Source: Micromonospora sp. NBRC 110009
GTDB taxonomy: Bacteria; Actinomycetota; Actinomycetes; Mycobacteriales; Micromonosporaceae
Assembly (NCBI RefSeq): GCF_030518795.1
Contig: NZ_CP130427.1
Coordinates: forward strand, 3,472,001-3,536,000
Length of the DNA stretch: 64,000 nucleotides
Direction of reading: 5' to 3'
Shown: positions 27,417-36,826 of the stretch, piece by piece
Numbering within the stretch: position 1 is the first letter of the stretch
Layout of the letters: every line of letters starts with the position of its first letter
The notes under the pieces: generated by a model
Database searches by the model: none
What the model was told of the DNA's origin: nothing
Seen by the model: only the letters and a program-made list of their open reading frames with translations
Program-made: the position numbers and the translations under genes

Positions 27417-28919
27417 TCAGCGGCCCCGGCCGTACATCAGCTTGGCGGCCTTGACCAGGCGGGCGATGTCGCCCGGGGTGCGCTCGAAGGTCATCGCCGG
27501 CAGCAGCGAGCGGGCCCGGCGGCGGGTGATCGCCTTGGGCCGGCCGAACTCGCGCAGCCCGTCCTCGCCGTGGATGCGGCCGAAGCCGGAGTCGCCGACC
27601 CCGCCGAAGGGCAGGGTGGACATCCCGGCGAAGGTGAGCGTCGAGTTGACCGAGGCCATCCCGGAGCGCAGCCGCCGCGCCACCGCCAGGGCCCGCTTGC
27701 GCCCGAAGACCGAACCCCCGAGACCGTACGGGAGGGCGTTGGCCCGCTCGACGGCCTCGTCCACGTCGCGGACCCGGTTGACGGTCAGCGTCGGGCCGAA
27801 GGTCTCCTCGCGCACGGCGGCCGAGTCCTCCGGCACGTCCACCAGCACGGTCGGGTGCACGTACGGCGGCTGGACCGCCTCGGGCCCGCCGAGCACCGCC
27901 CGACCGCCGCGGGCGACCGCGTCGTCGATGTGCCGGCGGATGATGTCGAGCTGGGACGGCATGGTGATCGGGCCGAGGTCGGTGCCCTCCGGCCCCACGG
28001 TGAGCCGGCCGGCCTTCGCCACCACCTTGTCGACGAAGGCGTCGAAGACCTGGTCCACCGCGTAGACCCGCTCGATGCCGATGCAGGTCTGGCCGGCGTT
28101 GGTCAGCGCGCCCCAGACGCACGCCTCGGCGGCGGCGTCCAGGTCGGCGTCGGCGTCCACGATCATCGCGTCCTTGCCGCCGGCCTCCAGCAGCACCGGG
28201 GTGAGCGTCTCGGCGCAGGCGGCCATCACCTTCTTCGCCGTGGCGGTGGAGCCGGTGAAGGCCAGTTTGGACACCCCGGAGCGGCACAGCGCGGCGCCCA
28301 CGTCGCCGAGGCCGTGCATCGCCTGGAAGACCGGCTGCTCGGGCACCACCTCGGCGAAGCGGTCCACCAGCCACTGCCCGACCGCCGGCGTGTACTCGCT
28401 CGGCTTGAACACCACCGCGTTGCCGGCCGCCAAGGCGTATGCGGCGGAGCCGATCGGGGTGAAGACGGGGTAGTTCCACGGGCCGATCACGCCGACCACC
28501 CCGTACGGCTGGTATTCCAGGTGGGCGGTGAACTCGGCCAGAACCAGCCGGGTGCGGACCCGCCGCGGGCCGAGCACCCGCCGCGCGTTGCGGGCGGCCC
28601 AGTCGATGTGCTCCAGGGCGGTGAGGATCTCGACGACGGCGTCTCCGACCGGCTTGCCGCCCTCGGTGTGCACCAGCTCGGCCAGCTCCTCGATCCGCCG
28701 GGCGACGACACCCCGCCAGCGCAGCAGCCGCTCCCGCCGGCCGGTGAAGCCGAGCCCGGCCCACCAGTCGCCGGCGGCGCGGGCGCGGGCGACCGCGTCC
28801 CGCACGTCCGCCTCGGTCGCCACCGGGAGCCGCCCGGCCTCCGCGCCGGTCGCCGGGCTGGTGGAGACCAGCCGGCCGGCCTCGATGATCGGGGTACCCG
28901 GCACATGCACAGCCGTCAT
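27417..28919 (-). CDS. Aldehyde dehydrogenase family protein (succinate-semialdehyde-like)
   Basis: 500 residues, NAD(P)-dependent oxidation of an aldehyde to its acid. The catalytic Cys lies in NAGQTCIGIER and the general-base Glu in LLEAGGKDAMIV; the cofactor region has GVVGVIGPWNYPV and KPSEYTP. The C-terminus has a basic extension after PKAITRRRARSL. Family members with this pattern act on succinate semialdehyde or broad aldehydes; the exact substrate is not readable. Converges on nucS with 15 nt between stops. Confidence 0.9.
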   Translation of the reverse strand: MTAVHVPGTPIIEAGRLVSTSPATGAEAGRLPVATEADVRDAVARARAAGDWWAGLGFTGRRERLLRWRGVVARRIEELAELVHTEGGKPVGDAVVEILTALEHIDWAARNARRVLGPRRVRTRLVLAEFTAHLEYQPYGVVGVIGPWNYPVFTPIGSAAYALAAGNAVVFKPSEYTPAVGQWLVDRFAEVVPEQPVFQAMHGLGDVGAALCRSGVSKLAFTGSTATAKKVMAACAETLTPVLLEAGGKDAMIVDADADLDAAAEACVWGALTNAGQTCIGIERVYAVDQVFDAFVDKVVAKAGRLTVGPEGTDLGPITMPSQLDIIRRHIDDAVARGGRAVLGGPEAVQPPYVHPTVLVDVPEDSAAVREETFGPTLTVNRVRDVDEAVERANALPYGLGGSVFGRKRALAVARRLRSGMASVNSTLTFAGMSTLPFGGVGDSGFGRIHGEDGLREFGRPKAITRRRARSLLPAMTFERTPGDIARLVKAAKLMYGRGR

Positions 28920-29034
28920 GGCCGAAGTCTAGACCCGAGCGTTACTCGCCGGTAGGTGTCAGTCGCGCCGGTGCGATCGACGGACGTGCCGGCCGGTTGA
29001 GCCGCCCGCCCGCCGAACCGTGGATCGGGCTGTG

Positions 29035-29066
29035 ACCGCCCGGGGTCGTCGGGGTGACCGGGCGGT
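29035..29066. promoter_or_regulatory. Inverted repeat upstream of the FHA gene
   Basis: ACCGCCCGG and CCGGGCGGT form a perfect 9-bp inverted repeat with a 14-nt loop in the divergent space between the aldehyde dehydrogenase and FHA genes. Operator or 5' hairpin; undecided. Confidence 0.35.
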
Positions 29067-29136
29067 GGTGGAGACGGCTACGGTGAGGTGGCAGGCTGAC
29101 GCGGGGCGATCGTGGGGGCGGAGGGGCGAGAAGTCC

Positions 29137-29613
29137 ATGGAGGAGCACCCGGAGCTGATGCCGCTGCTGACCGTGGCGGGCGGGGCGATGCGCGGACTGA
29201 GTTTCCGGGTCCGCAGGGACCCGCAGGTGATCGGCCGCGCGCCGACCGTCGACATCGTGCTCGCCGACGCGCATCTCAGCCGGCGGCACGCGACGGTCCA
29301 GCTCACCGTCGAGGGGGTCGCGCTGACCGACCTCGGCTCGACCAACGGCAGCTGGCTCAACGACGAGCGGATCAGCGGCAGCGTGCAGCTCGCCGACGGT
29401 GACGTGATCCGGGTGGGGCGTACCGAGCTGCGGTTCTTCGACCCCGGCGTGGCCCGGACCGACCCGGTCGGGCTGCACTTCGGGCTGCCCCGCCGCGACC
29501 ACCGGCCCACCCTGCCGCTGCCCGTGGCGGGGTCACGGCAGGCGGTGGAGCCGACGGAGCCGGTGCAGTCGCAGCGCGGCACCGTGCCGCTCCCGGCCGA
29601 CGTGCCGCGCTGA
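29137..29613 (+). CDS. FHA domain protein
   Basis: 158 residues. The forkhead-associated domain occupies about 10-105: VIGRAPTVDIVLADAHLSRRHATVQL (GR...SRRH), then LGSTNGSWLNDERI (GSTNGT-type loop), so the phosphothreonine-binding residues are present. A proline-rich tail follows. FHA proteins read Ser/Thr-kinase signalling; no kinase is adjacent, so the partner is unknown. The ATG at 29137 lies after a GGAGGGG stretch; longer in-frame starts to 29020 would extend into the inverted repeat region. Confidence 0.88.
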   Translation: MEEHPELMPLLTVAGGAMRGLSFRVRRDPQVIGRAPTVDIVLADAHLSRRHATVQLTVEGVALTDLGSTNGSWLNDERISGSVQLADGDVIRVGRTELRFFDPGVARTDPVGLHFGLPRRDHRPTLPLPVAGSRQAVEPTEPVQSQRGTVPLPADVPR

Positions 29614-29717
29614 TCCCACGTCGGGTCGCCGGCACGGGGCGCGCCGACACCCGCCCGGGGGCCCGGGTGGGGTCCGGCCACATGGACCGGGCCGGCCCGG
29701 TGTGCCAGCATGCGCGG

Positions 29718-30764
29718 ATGGAGAGCGCACGGCACACCGTTCAGGCCAACGGCATCACTCAGGCGGTACGGGTGGCCGGCCCGCCGGACGGCGTACCGGT
29801 GCTGCTGGTGCACGGCAACGTCTCGTCGTCCGCGTTCTGGGAGCCGCTGCTGCGCCGGCTGCCGGAGACGCTCCGGGTGGTCGCCCCCGACCTGCGCGGG
29901 TACGGCGACACCGACACCGCCCCGGTCGACGCGACCCGGGGCCTCGGCGACTTCGCCGACGACGTGGCGGCCCTGCTCGACGCCCCCGGGCTGTTCGCCC
30001 CCGGCGCGCGGCCGGTGGTGGTCGGGCACTCGCTCGGCGGCGGGGTGGCGATGCGACTGCTGACCGACCACCCCGACCGGGTGGCCGGCCTGCTGCTGGA
30101 GGCGCCCGTCTCGCCGTACGGCTTCGGCGGCACCCGGGACCTCGACGGCACCCCGACCACGCCCGACTTCGCCGGCACCGGCGCGGGCACCGCGAACCCC
30201 GACTTCGTCGCCCGGCTGGCCGCCGGCGACCGGGGCGCCGACGGGCCGACCAGCCCGCGCAGCGTGCTGCGGTCCGCGTACGTGGCCGACCCGGCGTCCC
30301 TCGGCGGAGACGAGGAGCTGCTGCTGGAGAGCATGCTCACCACCGCCACCGGGGACGACAACTACCCGGGCACGGCGGTCCCGTCCGGGCACTGGCCGGG
30401 CACCGCGGCGGGGGAGCGCGGCGTGCTCAACTCGCTGGCGCCCGCGCACTTCCGGGTCGCCGACGAGCTGGTCGCCGTCCCGGCCAAGCCGCCGGTGACC
30501 TGGGTACGCGGCGACGCCGACGTGATCGTCTCGGACACCTCGCTCTTCGACCTGGCCTACCTGGGTTCGCTGGGCGTGGTGCCCGGCTGGCCGGGGGCGG
30601 CGGACTGCCCGCCCCAGCCGATGGTCGGCCAGACCCGGGCGGTGCTGGAGCGGTACGCGGTGGCCGGCGGGGCGTACCGGGAGGTGGTGCTGCCGGGTTG
30701 CGGGCACAGCCCGCACCTGGAGCGGCCGGACGAGTTCGTCGCCGAACTGCTGGCGTTGCTGTGA
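29718..30764 (+). CDS. Alpha/beta hydrolase
   Basis: 348 residues. Classical triad: oxyanion strand LLVHGNVSSSAFW, nucleophile in VVGHSLGGGVAM, acid in WVRGDADVIVSD and His in LPGCGHSPHLERPDEF. A large cap insert of about 120 residues sits between the nucleophile and the acid, making it longer than minimal hydrolases. The substrate is unknown. Start at the ATG at 29718, just after GCGCGG; no good ribosome site, so it may be leaderless. It stands alone on the plus strand. Confidence 0.88.
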   Translation: MESARHTVQANGITQAVRVAGPPDGVPVLLVHGNVSSSAFWEPLLRRLPETLRVVAPDLRGYGDTDTAPVDATRGLGDFADDVAALLDAPGLFAPGARPVVVGHSLGGGVAMRLLTDHPDRVAGLLLEAPVSPYGFGGTRDLDGTPTTPDFAGTGAGTANPDFVARLAAGDRGADGPTSPRSVLRSAYVADPASLGGDEELLLESMLTTATGDDNYPGTAVPSGHWPGTAAGERGVLNSLAPAHFRVADELVAVPAKPPVTWVRGDADVIVSDTSLFDLAYLGSLGVVPGWPGAADCPPQPMVGQTRAVLERYAVAGGAYREVVLPGCGHSPHLERPDEFVAELLALL

Positions 30765-30853
30765 GCGCCCGCCGGCGTCTGACCGACCCGATGCGTGAAA
30801 TATCCCACGGCGTCTCGACAACGCAGCGTCACGTGGCAGACTCCGGCGCATAA

Positions 30854-30871
30854 CCTTAGCGGCCGTTCATC
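30854..30871 (+). promoter_or_regulatory. Acyl-CoA regulon operator, site 3
   Basis: CCTTAGCGGCCGTTCATC. It overlaps a TAACCT -10-like box (30851-30856) and lies 35 bp before the double hydroxyacyl-CoA dehydrogenase start. Confidence 0.6.
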
Positions 30872-30906
30872 TCGGCAGCGGCGGAGTCAACCAGGGGAGG
30901 CCGGTC

Positions 30907-32697
30907 TTGGCGCGCGAGTTCACCCGTGTGGGCGTGGTGGGGCTGGGCACCATGGGTGCCGGCATCGTCGAGGTGTTCGCCCGCAACGGCCTCGACGTGG
31001 TCGCCGTGGAGATCTCCGCGGCCGCCCTGGAGCGCGGCCGGGCCACCCTCACCGGCTCGACCGACCGGGCGGTGGCCAAGGGCAAGCTCGCCGAGGCCGA
31101 CCGGGACGCCCTGCTGAGCCGGGTCGACTTCCAGGTCGGCCTGGACGCGCTGCACTCGGTGGACCTGGTCATCGAGGCGGTCCCCGAGCACCTGGACCTG
31201 AAGCAGCGGATCTTCGCCGAGCTGGACCGGGTCTGCAAGCCCGAGGCGATCCTGGCCACCAACACCTCGTCGCTGAGCGTCACCGAGATCTCCGTGGCCA
31301 CCATCCGGCCCAATCAGGTGATCGGCATCCACTTCTTCAACCCGGCCCCGGTGATGAAGCTGGTCGAGGTCGTCCGCACGGTGGTCACCTCCGCCGACGT
31401 GGTGGCCGACGTGGAGGCGCTCTGCGAGCGGCTCGGCAAGGTCGACGTGACGATCAGCGACCGGGCCGGCTTCATCGCCAACGCGCTGCTCTTCGGCTAC
31501 CTGAACCACGCGGTCAGCATGTTCGAGGCGCGGTACGCCACCCGCGAGGACATCGACGCCGCCATGAAGCTCGGCTGCGGCTTGCCGATGGGCCCGCTCG
31601 CGCTGATGGACCTGATCGGCCTGGACACCGCGTACGAGATCCTGGACACCATGTACCGCCGCGGCGGCCGGGACCGCCGGCACGCCCCGGTGCCGCTGAT
31701 CAAGCAGATGGTCACCGCCGGGCTGCTCGGCCGGAAGTCCGGCCGCGGCTTCTACACCTACGAGCGGCCGGGCTCGCCGAAGGTCGTCCCGGACGAGCAC
31801 ACCCCGGTGGCGACGGGGGCCGGGCTCGCCGACGGCACTCGGGCGATCGCCAAGGTCGGCGTGGTCGGCTCCGGGACCATGGCCACCGGCATCATCGAGG
31901 TCTTCGCCAAGGCCGGCTACGAGGTCATCTCGGTGACCCGGGGCGCGGAGAAGTCCGCCAAGGTCTGCGAGGCGGTCAAGACCTCGCTCAACAAGGGTGT
32001 GGTCCGGGGCAAGCTCAGCGAGTCCGACCGGGATGCCGCGCTGGGCCGGGTCACCTGGTCCGCAACCCTGGACCACCTGGCCGACGTCGACCTGGTGGTC
32101 GAGGCGGTGGTCGAGGAGTTGAGCGTCAAGAAGGCCCTCTTCGCCAGCCTGGACGAGATCTGCAAGCCGGGCGTGCTGCTGGCCACCACCACCTCGTCGC
32201 TGCCGGTGATCGACGTCGCGATGGCCACCCAGCGCCCGGCCGACGTGATCGGCCTGCACTTCTTCAACCCGGCGCCGATCATGCCGCTGGTGGAGATCGT
32301 GCAGACCATCCGCACCTCGGCGGAGACCACCGCCACCGCCCGCGCGGTCTGCGCGGCGTTGGGCAAGACGGGCGTGGTCTGCGGCGACCGCTCCGGCTTC
32401 GTCGTCAACGCGCTGCTCTTCCCGTACCTGAACGACGCGGTGAAGATGCTGGAGGCCAGCTACTCGACCGCCGACGACATCGACTACGCGATGAAGCTCG
32501 GCTGCGGCTATCCGATGGGCCCGTTCGAGCTGCTCGACGTGGTCGGGCTGGACGTCTCGCTGGCCATCCAGCGGGAGCTCTACCTGGAGCTGCGCGAGCC
32601 GGGCTTCGCCCCCGCGCCGCTGCTGGAGCACCTGGTCACCGCCGGCTACCTCGGCCGCAAGAGCGGTCGCGGCTTCCGCGACCACACCAACCGCTGA
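30907..32697 (+). CDS. Tandem 3-hydroxyacyl-CoA dehydrogenase (two fused copies)
   Basis: 596 residues made of two complete dehydrogenase modules. The first (about 1-290) has VGLGTMGAGIVEVF, the catalytic-His region IHFFNPAPVMKLVE and ends LGRKSGRGFYTY. The second (about 315-596) has VGSGTMATGIIEVF, LHFFNPAPIMPLVE and LGRKSGRGFRD. The third Gly of the second Rossmann loop is replaced by Ala/Thr, so the two sites may differ in cofactor or activity. The TTG start is preceded by GGGGAGG. An operator shared with the ethylmalonyl-CoA genes sits upstream. Likely acts on 3-hydroxybutyryl- or related acyl-CoAs; fusion rather than frame error because the reading frame and linker are intact. Confidence 0.9.
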   Translation: MAREFTRVGVVGLGTMGAGIVEVFARNGLDVVAVEISAAALERGRATLTGSTDRAVAKGKLAEADRDALLSRVDFQVGLDALHSVDLVIEAVPEHLDLKQRIFAELDRVCKPEAILATNTSSLSVTEISVATIRPNQVIGIHFFNPAPVMKLVEVVRTVVTSADVVADVEALCERLGKVDVTISDRAGFIANALLFGYLNHAVSMFEARYATREDIDAAMKLGCGLPMGPLALMDLIGLDTAYEILDTMYRRGGRDRRHAPVPLIKQMVTAGLLGRKSGRGFYTYERPGSPKVVPDEHTPVATGAGLADGTRAIAKVGVVGSGTMATGIIEVFAKAGYEVISVTRGAEKSAKVCEAVKTSLNKGVVRGKLSESDRDAALGRVTWSATLDHLADVDLVVEAVVEELSVKKALFASLDEICKPGVLLATTTSSLPVIDVAMATQRPADVIGLHFFNPAPIMPLVEIVQTIRTSAETTATARAVCAALGKTGVVCGDRSGFVVNALLFPYLNDAVKMLEASYSTADDIDYAMKLGCGYPMGPFELLDVVGLDVSLAIQRELYLELREPGFAPAPLLEHLVTAGYLGRKSGRGFRDHTNR

Positions 32698-32738
32698 CCC
32701 GGGTCAACACCGGACGCCGGTGACGGCGTCTTGAGGGT

Positions 32739-33233
32739 GTGACCTTCGAGGAGTACGTCGGCAGCCGCGGGCCGGCGCTGATGCGCCTGGCCCGGCTGCT
32801 GACCGGCGACGAACACCGCGCCGAGGACCTGACCCAGGACGTGCTGGCGCGCGCGTACGTGCACTGGCGGAAGATAGCCCGGGCGGACCGGCCCGACGTG
32901 TACGTGCGCCGGATGCTGGTCAACGCCAACAGGTCGTGGTGGCGCCGACGGTCCAGCCGCGAGCTGGCCGTGGACACCTTCGCCGAGCAGGCCCACCGGG
33001 GCGATCTCGGCGGCGAGGCGGCCGACCGGGACGAGATGTGGCAGCTGATCCACACCCTGCCCGATCGCCAGCGCGCCGTGCTGGTGCTGCGCTACTACGA
33101 GGATCTGGACGACGCCACGATCGCCCAGATCCTCGACTGCTCCCCGGTCACCGTCCGCACCCACGCGATGCGGGCGCTCGCCCACCTCCGGGAGCGCTTC
33201 GGCGTCCCGGCGACGAACGGGAGCCGGCCGTGA
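32739..33233 (+). CDS. ECF sigma factor (SigE/SigK-like, SigM group)
   Basis: 164 residues. Region 2: GPALMRLARLLTGDEHRAEDLTQDVLARAYVHW; region 4: LPDRQRAVLVLRYYEDLDDATIAQIL with the helix-turn-helix SPVTVRTHAMRALAHLR. No C-terminal extension. The GTG start follows soon after the dehydrogenase gene. The next gene, a membrane protein, overlaps by 4 nt and could be its regulator. Target promoters are unknown. Confidence 0.92.
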   Translation: MTFEEYVGSRGPALMRLARLLTGDEHRAEDLTQDVLARAYVHWRKIARADRPDVYVRRMLVNANRSWWRRRSSRELAVDTFAEQAHRGDLGGEAADRDEMWQLIHTLPDRQRAVLVLRYYEDLDDATIAQILDCSPVTVRTHAMRALAHLRERFGVPATNGSRP

Positions 33234-34303
33234 CCGACCTCGACCAGCGGATCGCCTCGGTGCTGCGGGAGCGCGCCGAAGGTGAGACCGATACCCACCG
33301 GTTGCTCCGGGCCTCCCGCGCCCGGGGCCGCCGCCGGCAACTGCGCCGCCGGGCAGCGACGGGCACCGCGCTGGCCCTGGTCGGCGTCCTCGGCTTCGTC
33401 GGGGTGACCGGCACGGACCTGGCCGGGCTCTCCGGGCGGTTGCCGGGGACGGCGGCCTCGCCGGGTGTCGCCGCCCCGGTGCCGCCCCGCGCGGCCGGGG
33501 CGGCCGGGGCCGCCACCGACGCGACCCGGGTCGGCGCCGACCCGCAGGTGCTGCACTTCGACGTCGACCCGGCCCGCGCCCGGTACCTGGGCTGGAGTGT
33601 CAGCGAGATGCAGGTCGAGGAGATCCGGTTCGAAGCCGTGCGCGGGGTGCCGGTGACGGTGCAGGTGACCCGGAGCGCCGCGGCGTTCGACGGCCTCTTC
33701 CTGGAGAACTTCCCCAGCGACGTGGCGACCACCCCGCCGACGTTCGACGGGGAGGTTCGGGAGGTGCGCAGCCCGCTGCGCCCGGCCGGCAGCCCGGTGG
33801 CCGCCGCCGGTGGCCTGGTCCGCGCCTGGCAGCCGGTTCCCGGGGTGTACGCCCGGGCATACCTGCTCGGGTTCGACCGGGACGCGTTCGGGCGGGCGAT
33901 GGCGGCGCTGCGCTGGGACGAGGCGCGGCGCTGCGTCGCGCCGTTGCGCCTCACCGCTCTGCCGGCGGGCGCCACGATCGGCGGCTGCACGGTGAACGTC
34001 GCCGGATTCCCCGGCGGGCTCGAGGTCGAGCTGACCCTCCAGCGGGGTGGGTCCACGTCGATGCGGGTCCACCTCCAGTACGCCGCCGAGATCGCCGGCC
34101 AGCGCAGCGACGGCAACCGGACGATCGGCGGTCGGCCGGCCTACCGGTACGGGGACAAGCTGGAACTGCTCGGCATCCCCAGGGCGCACCTGGTCGCGGA
34201 CTTCGGCTGGCCCGGGGAGGGCTTCACCGCGGCGGACGCCGCCACCGTGCTGGCCGGGGCGCAGGTGGCGAAGGACCTGAGCCACCCGGAGACCTGGGAC
34301 TGA
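33230..34303 (+). CDS. Membrane protein paired with the ECF sigma factor
   Basis: 357 residues. An N-terminal cytoplasmic segment of about 45 residues with many Arg (RASRARGRRRQLRRRAA), one membrane helix (about 45-63) and a large outside domain. GTGA overlap with the sigma gene indicates coupling. The topology is that of an anti-sigma factor, but I see no zinc-binding HxxxCxxC anti-sigma motif, so the role is inferred from position only. The extracellular domain is not one I recognise. Confidence 0.65.
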   Translation: MTDLDQRIASVLRERAEGETDTHRLLRASRARGRRRQLRRRAATGTALALVGVLGFVGVTGTDLAGLSGRLPGTAASPGVAAPVPPRAAGAAGAATDATRVGADPQVLHFDVDPARARYLGWSVSEMQVEEIRFEAVRGVPVTVQVTRSAAAFDGLFLENFPSDVATTPPTFDGEVREVRSPLRPAGSPVAAAGGLVRAWQPVPGVYARAYLLGFDRDAFGRAMAALRWDEARRCVAPLRLTALPAGATIGGCTVNVAGFPGGLEVELTLQRGGSTSMRVHLQYAAEIAGQRSDGNRTIGGRPAYRYGDKLELLGIPRAHLVADFGWPGEGFTAADAATVLAGAQVAKDLSHPETWD

Positions 34304-34313
34304 CCCGGTGCTT

Positions 34314-34349
34314 CCGGCCGGACCGCCCGTCCCGGGCCGGTCCGGCCGG
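34314..34349 (+). terminator. Terminator after the sigma/membrane protein operon
   Basis: A perfect 12-bp stem (34314-34325 with 34338-34349) with a 12-nt loop. Confidence 0.75.
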
Positions 34350-34370
34350 CGGACCGTACGCTTGGTGACC

Positions 34371-34697
34371 GTGAGCCCCCGTCGCAACCGTCCCCGCCGG
34401 GACGAGACCACCCAGTTGGACTCCGAGCGGGCCCGCCAGGGCGTGCCGACCGTCCAGGAATGGCGCGACGGCGACTGGCAGGTGCGCGGGATCACCGGCG
34501 GGGCGTCGGTCAAGACGTACCGCTGTCCCGGCTGCGACCAGGAGATCCGCCCGGGGGTGGCGCACGTGGTGGCCTGGCCGGCCGACAACCGGGGCGACCT
34601 CACCGACCGCCGGCACTGGCACAGCGGCTGCTGGCGGGCCCGGGACCGGCGCGGGCCGAACCTCCAGCGCGGCCGCAGCGCGCCCCGGTACGGCTGA
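34371..34697 (+). CDS. Small basic protein with CxxC...H...C zinc-ribbon-like motif
   Basis: 108 residues. Basic N-terminus (SPRRNRPRRDE), then YRCPGCDQEIRPGVAHVVAWP and HWHSGCW, giving two Cys pairs with His that could bind zinc. Such proteins are widespread and of unknown function in actinobacteria, sometimes mislabelled ATP/GTP-binding. The GTG at 34371 is the start that best fits; GTG at 34365 is two codons earlier. No ribosome site is visible. Confidence 0.7.
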   Translation: MSPRRNRPRRDETTQLDSERARQGVPTVQEWRDGDWQVRGITGGASVKTYRCPGCDQEIRPGVAHVVAWPADNRGDLTDRRHWHSGCWRARDRRGPNLQRGRSAPRYG

Positions 34698-34763
34698 GCG
34701 ATCTGGATCACCCTGTTCCCGCCCCGCTGGGCGGCGGGAGCCGCGGCGCGGGAGACTGGGACG

Positions 34764-35573
34764 GTGAGCACCCCGATCCGTGCGTCGTCGATCCTGCCCG
34801 GCCGCCGGGAGGACATCGAACTGCACACCGCCGACGGGCTGCGGCTGGTCGGTGAGCTGGCCCGGCCGCTGGACCGGGAGCCGGCCGCCACCCTGGTCTG
34901 CCTGCACCCGCTGCCCACCCACGGCGGAATGATGGACAGCCACGTGTTCCGCAAGGCCGCCTGGCGGCTGCCCGCGCTGGCCGACCTGGCGGTGCTCCGG
35001 TTCAACACCCGGGGCACCAGCAGCGTCCGCGGCACCAGCGAGGGGGCGTTCGACAACGCCGTCGGCGAGCGCTTCGACGTGGCCGCCGCCATCGAGTACG
35101 CCGAGTTCCACGAGCTGCCGAACATCTGGCTGGTCGGCTGGTCGTTCGGCACCGACCTGGTGCTGAAGCACGGCTGCGACCCGGCGGTGGCCGGGGCCAT
35201 CCTGCTCTCCCCGCCGCTGCGCTTCTCCGCGCCGGCGGACCTGGCCATCTGGGCGGAGTCCGGTAGGCCGCTGACCGCGCTGGTGCCCGAGTTCGACGAC
35301 TACCTCCGCCCCGAGGAGGCCCGGCAGCGCTTCGCGGCCGTGCCGCAGGCCGAGGTGGTGGGAGTGCCGGGCGCCAAGCACCTCTGGGTCGGCGACGCGG
35401 AGACCGTGCTCGACGAGATCGTCCGGCGGGTCAACCCGGCCGTGCCGGTGCCGCTGCCGACCAGCTGGGACGGCCCGATGGAGGCCGGCGACGTCAGCGC
35501 GTACGCCGACCGGACGGTGGCCGCCTTCGCCGACACCCCGGTCCCCGGCCCGGCGCAGCGCCGGGCGGAGTAG
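34764..35573 (+). CDS. Alpha/beta hydrolase
   Basis: 269 residues. LVCLHPLPTHGG and the cap-like MMDSHVFRKAAWRL, then FNTRGTSSVRGTSEG and the nucleophile elbow LVGWSFGTDL, ending with GAKHLWVG bearing the His. The pattern is that of the small dienelactone hydrolase/YqiA-like hydrolases. Substrate unknown. The GTG start lacks a strong ribosome site. It converges on the AI-2E gene with 8 nt between stops. Confidence 0.85.
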   Translation: MSTPIRASSILPGRREDIELHTADGLRLVGELARPLDREPAATLVCLHPLPTHGGMMDSHVFRKAAWRLPALADLAVLRFNTRGTSSVRGTSEGAFDNAVGERFDVAAAIEYAEFHELPNIWLVGWSFGTDLVLKHGCDPAVAGAILLSPPLRFSAPADLAIWAESGRPLTALVPEFDDYLRPEEARQRFAAVPQAEVVGVPGAKHLWVGDAETVLDEIVRRVNPAVPVPLPTSWDGPMEAGDVSAYADRTVAAFADTPVPGPAQRRAE

Positions 35574-35581
35574 CGCCGCCG

Positions 35582-36826
35582 TCAGCGGGACTCCTGCCGG
35601 GGGAGGACCACCTCCCGGAGGATCAGCTGGAGGGCGGCCACCGTCGGGATGGCGATCAGCGCGCCGACCACGCCCAGCAGCGACACCCCGAGCAGCGCGG
35701 CGAGCAGCGCCGCCACCTCGTTGACCGAGACCGCGCGGCGCATGATCTTCGGGTAGATGAGGTAGTTCTCGACCTGCTGGTAGATCAGGAAGAAAGCCAG
35801 GCAGGCGACCCCGACGGGCAGGTCCGTGGCGAGGCCCACCAGGGTCACCACCACCGCGCCCAGGGTCGCTCCGATCTGCGGGATCAGGTCGGTCACCGCG
35901 ACCACCACGGCCAGCGCGAACGGGTACGGCAGGCCGACGACCAGCGCGAAGACGAAGGTGCTCGCCCCGGCCAGCACCGCGATGGTCAGGGCACCCACCA
36001 TGTACGCGCCGACCCGGGTCAGGATCTCGTCGCCGATCAGCCGGACCCGCTCCCGTCGCGTGCGGGGCACCAGCGCGTAGCCCAGGTCGCGCAGCCGGTC
36101 GAAGTACGCCAGGAAGTAGATCGTCAGCACCAGCACGGTCAGCGCCCGGAAGATGGTGCCGAAGATGAGCTGCGCGCCGCCCAGCACGCCGCCGAGCGCC
36201 CGGCCGATGGTGTCCGCGTTCGCGGCCGAGCGCACCCGCTCCATCAGGTCGTACCGCTCGACCAGGTCGTTGACGGTGGGGTTGCGGCGCAGGTCGTCGA
36301 CGTAGCCGGGGAGGTGCTGGATGAACTGCCCGGACTGGGTCACCACCGGCGGCACCAGGGCCAGCAGGCCGCCGACGATCAGCAGCACCACGGTGAGGGT
36401 GACCATGGCGACCGCCAGCCCGTGCGGCACGCCCCAGCCGCGCAGCCGGACCACCGCCGGGTGCAGCCCGACGGCGAGGAAGAGCGCGATCACCACCAGC
36501 ACCAGGATGCCGACGGAGTTGCGGAGGCCCAGGAAGACCGCGTACGCCAGGAGCACGCCGAGCGCCCCGGTGAAGCCGACCAGGAAGCTGCTGCGCCGCA
36601 GCGGCTTCCCCGGCACGCCGAACCGCCCGCTCGGCTCGAACTCCGTCGACTCGGTCAGCTCGTCGACGGCCGCCGACCCGGTCCGCGCGGTGCGGCCCAC
36701 GCTCGCTTCCGGGTCCGGCCGGGGACCGGTGGCCGGAGGATCCCCGTCGGCCGGGTCGGGCTCGGGGCGCAGCGCGTCGAACGGATCCTCGTCGGGCGGG
36801 CCGGCGGCTGACCCTTCCTGCGACAC
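35582..36826 (-). CDS. AI-2E family transporter (PerM-like permease)
   Basis: 414 residues: an acidic, disordered N-terminus of about 80 residues, then eight predicted membrane helices with a central soluble stretch (LPGYVDDLRRNPTVNDLVERYDLM) typical of the AI-2E/YdiK/PerM family. The conserved late segment LTDLIPQIGATLGAVVVTL is present. Members export AI-2 or act as Na+/H+ or metabolite carriers; the substrate is not predictable. It follows the coiled-coil gene on the same strand with a 139-nt gap. Confidence 0.9.
   Translation of the reverse strand: MSQEGSAAGPPDEDPFDALRPEPDPADGDPPATGPRPDPEASVGRTARTGSAAVDELTESTEFEPSGRFGVPGKPLRRSSFLVGFTGALGVLLAYAVFLGLRNSVGILVLVVIALFLAVGLHPAVVRLRGWGVPHGLAVAMVTLTVVLLIVGGLLALVPPVVTQSGQFIQHLPGYVDDLRRNPTVNDLVERYDLMERVRSAANADTIGRALGGVLGGAQLIFGTIFRALTVLVLTIYFLAYFDRLRDLGYALVPRTRRERVRLIGDEILTRVGAYMVGALTIAVLAGASTFVFALVVGLPYPFALAVVVAVTDLIPQIGATLGAVVVTLVGLATDLPVGVACLAFFLIYQQVENYLIYPKIMRRAVSVNEVAALLAALLGVSLLGVVGALIAIPTVAALQLILREVVLPRQESR

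Noticed and set aside
28919..28960. Acyl-CoA operator before the aldehyde dehydrogenase gene
   Set aside because: GAGCGTTACTCGCC resembles one half only; the palindrome does not align with the consensus.
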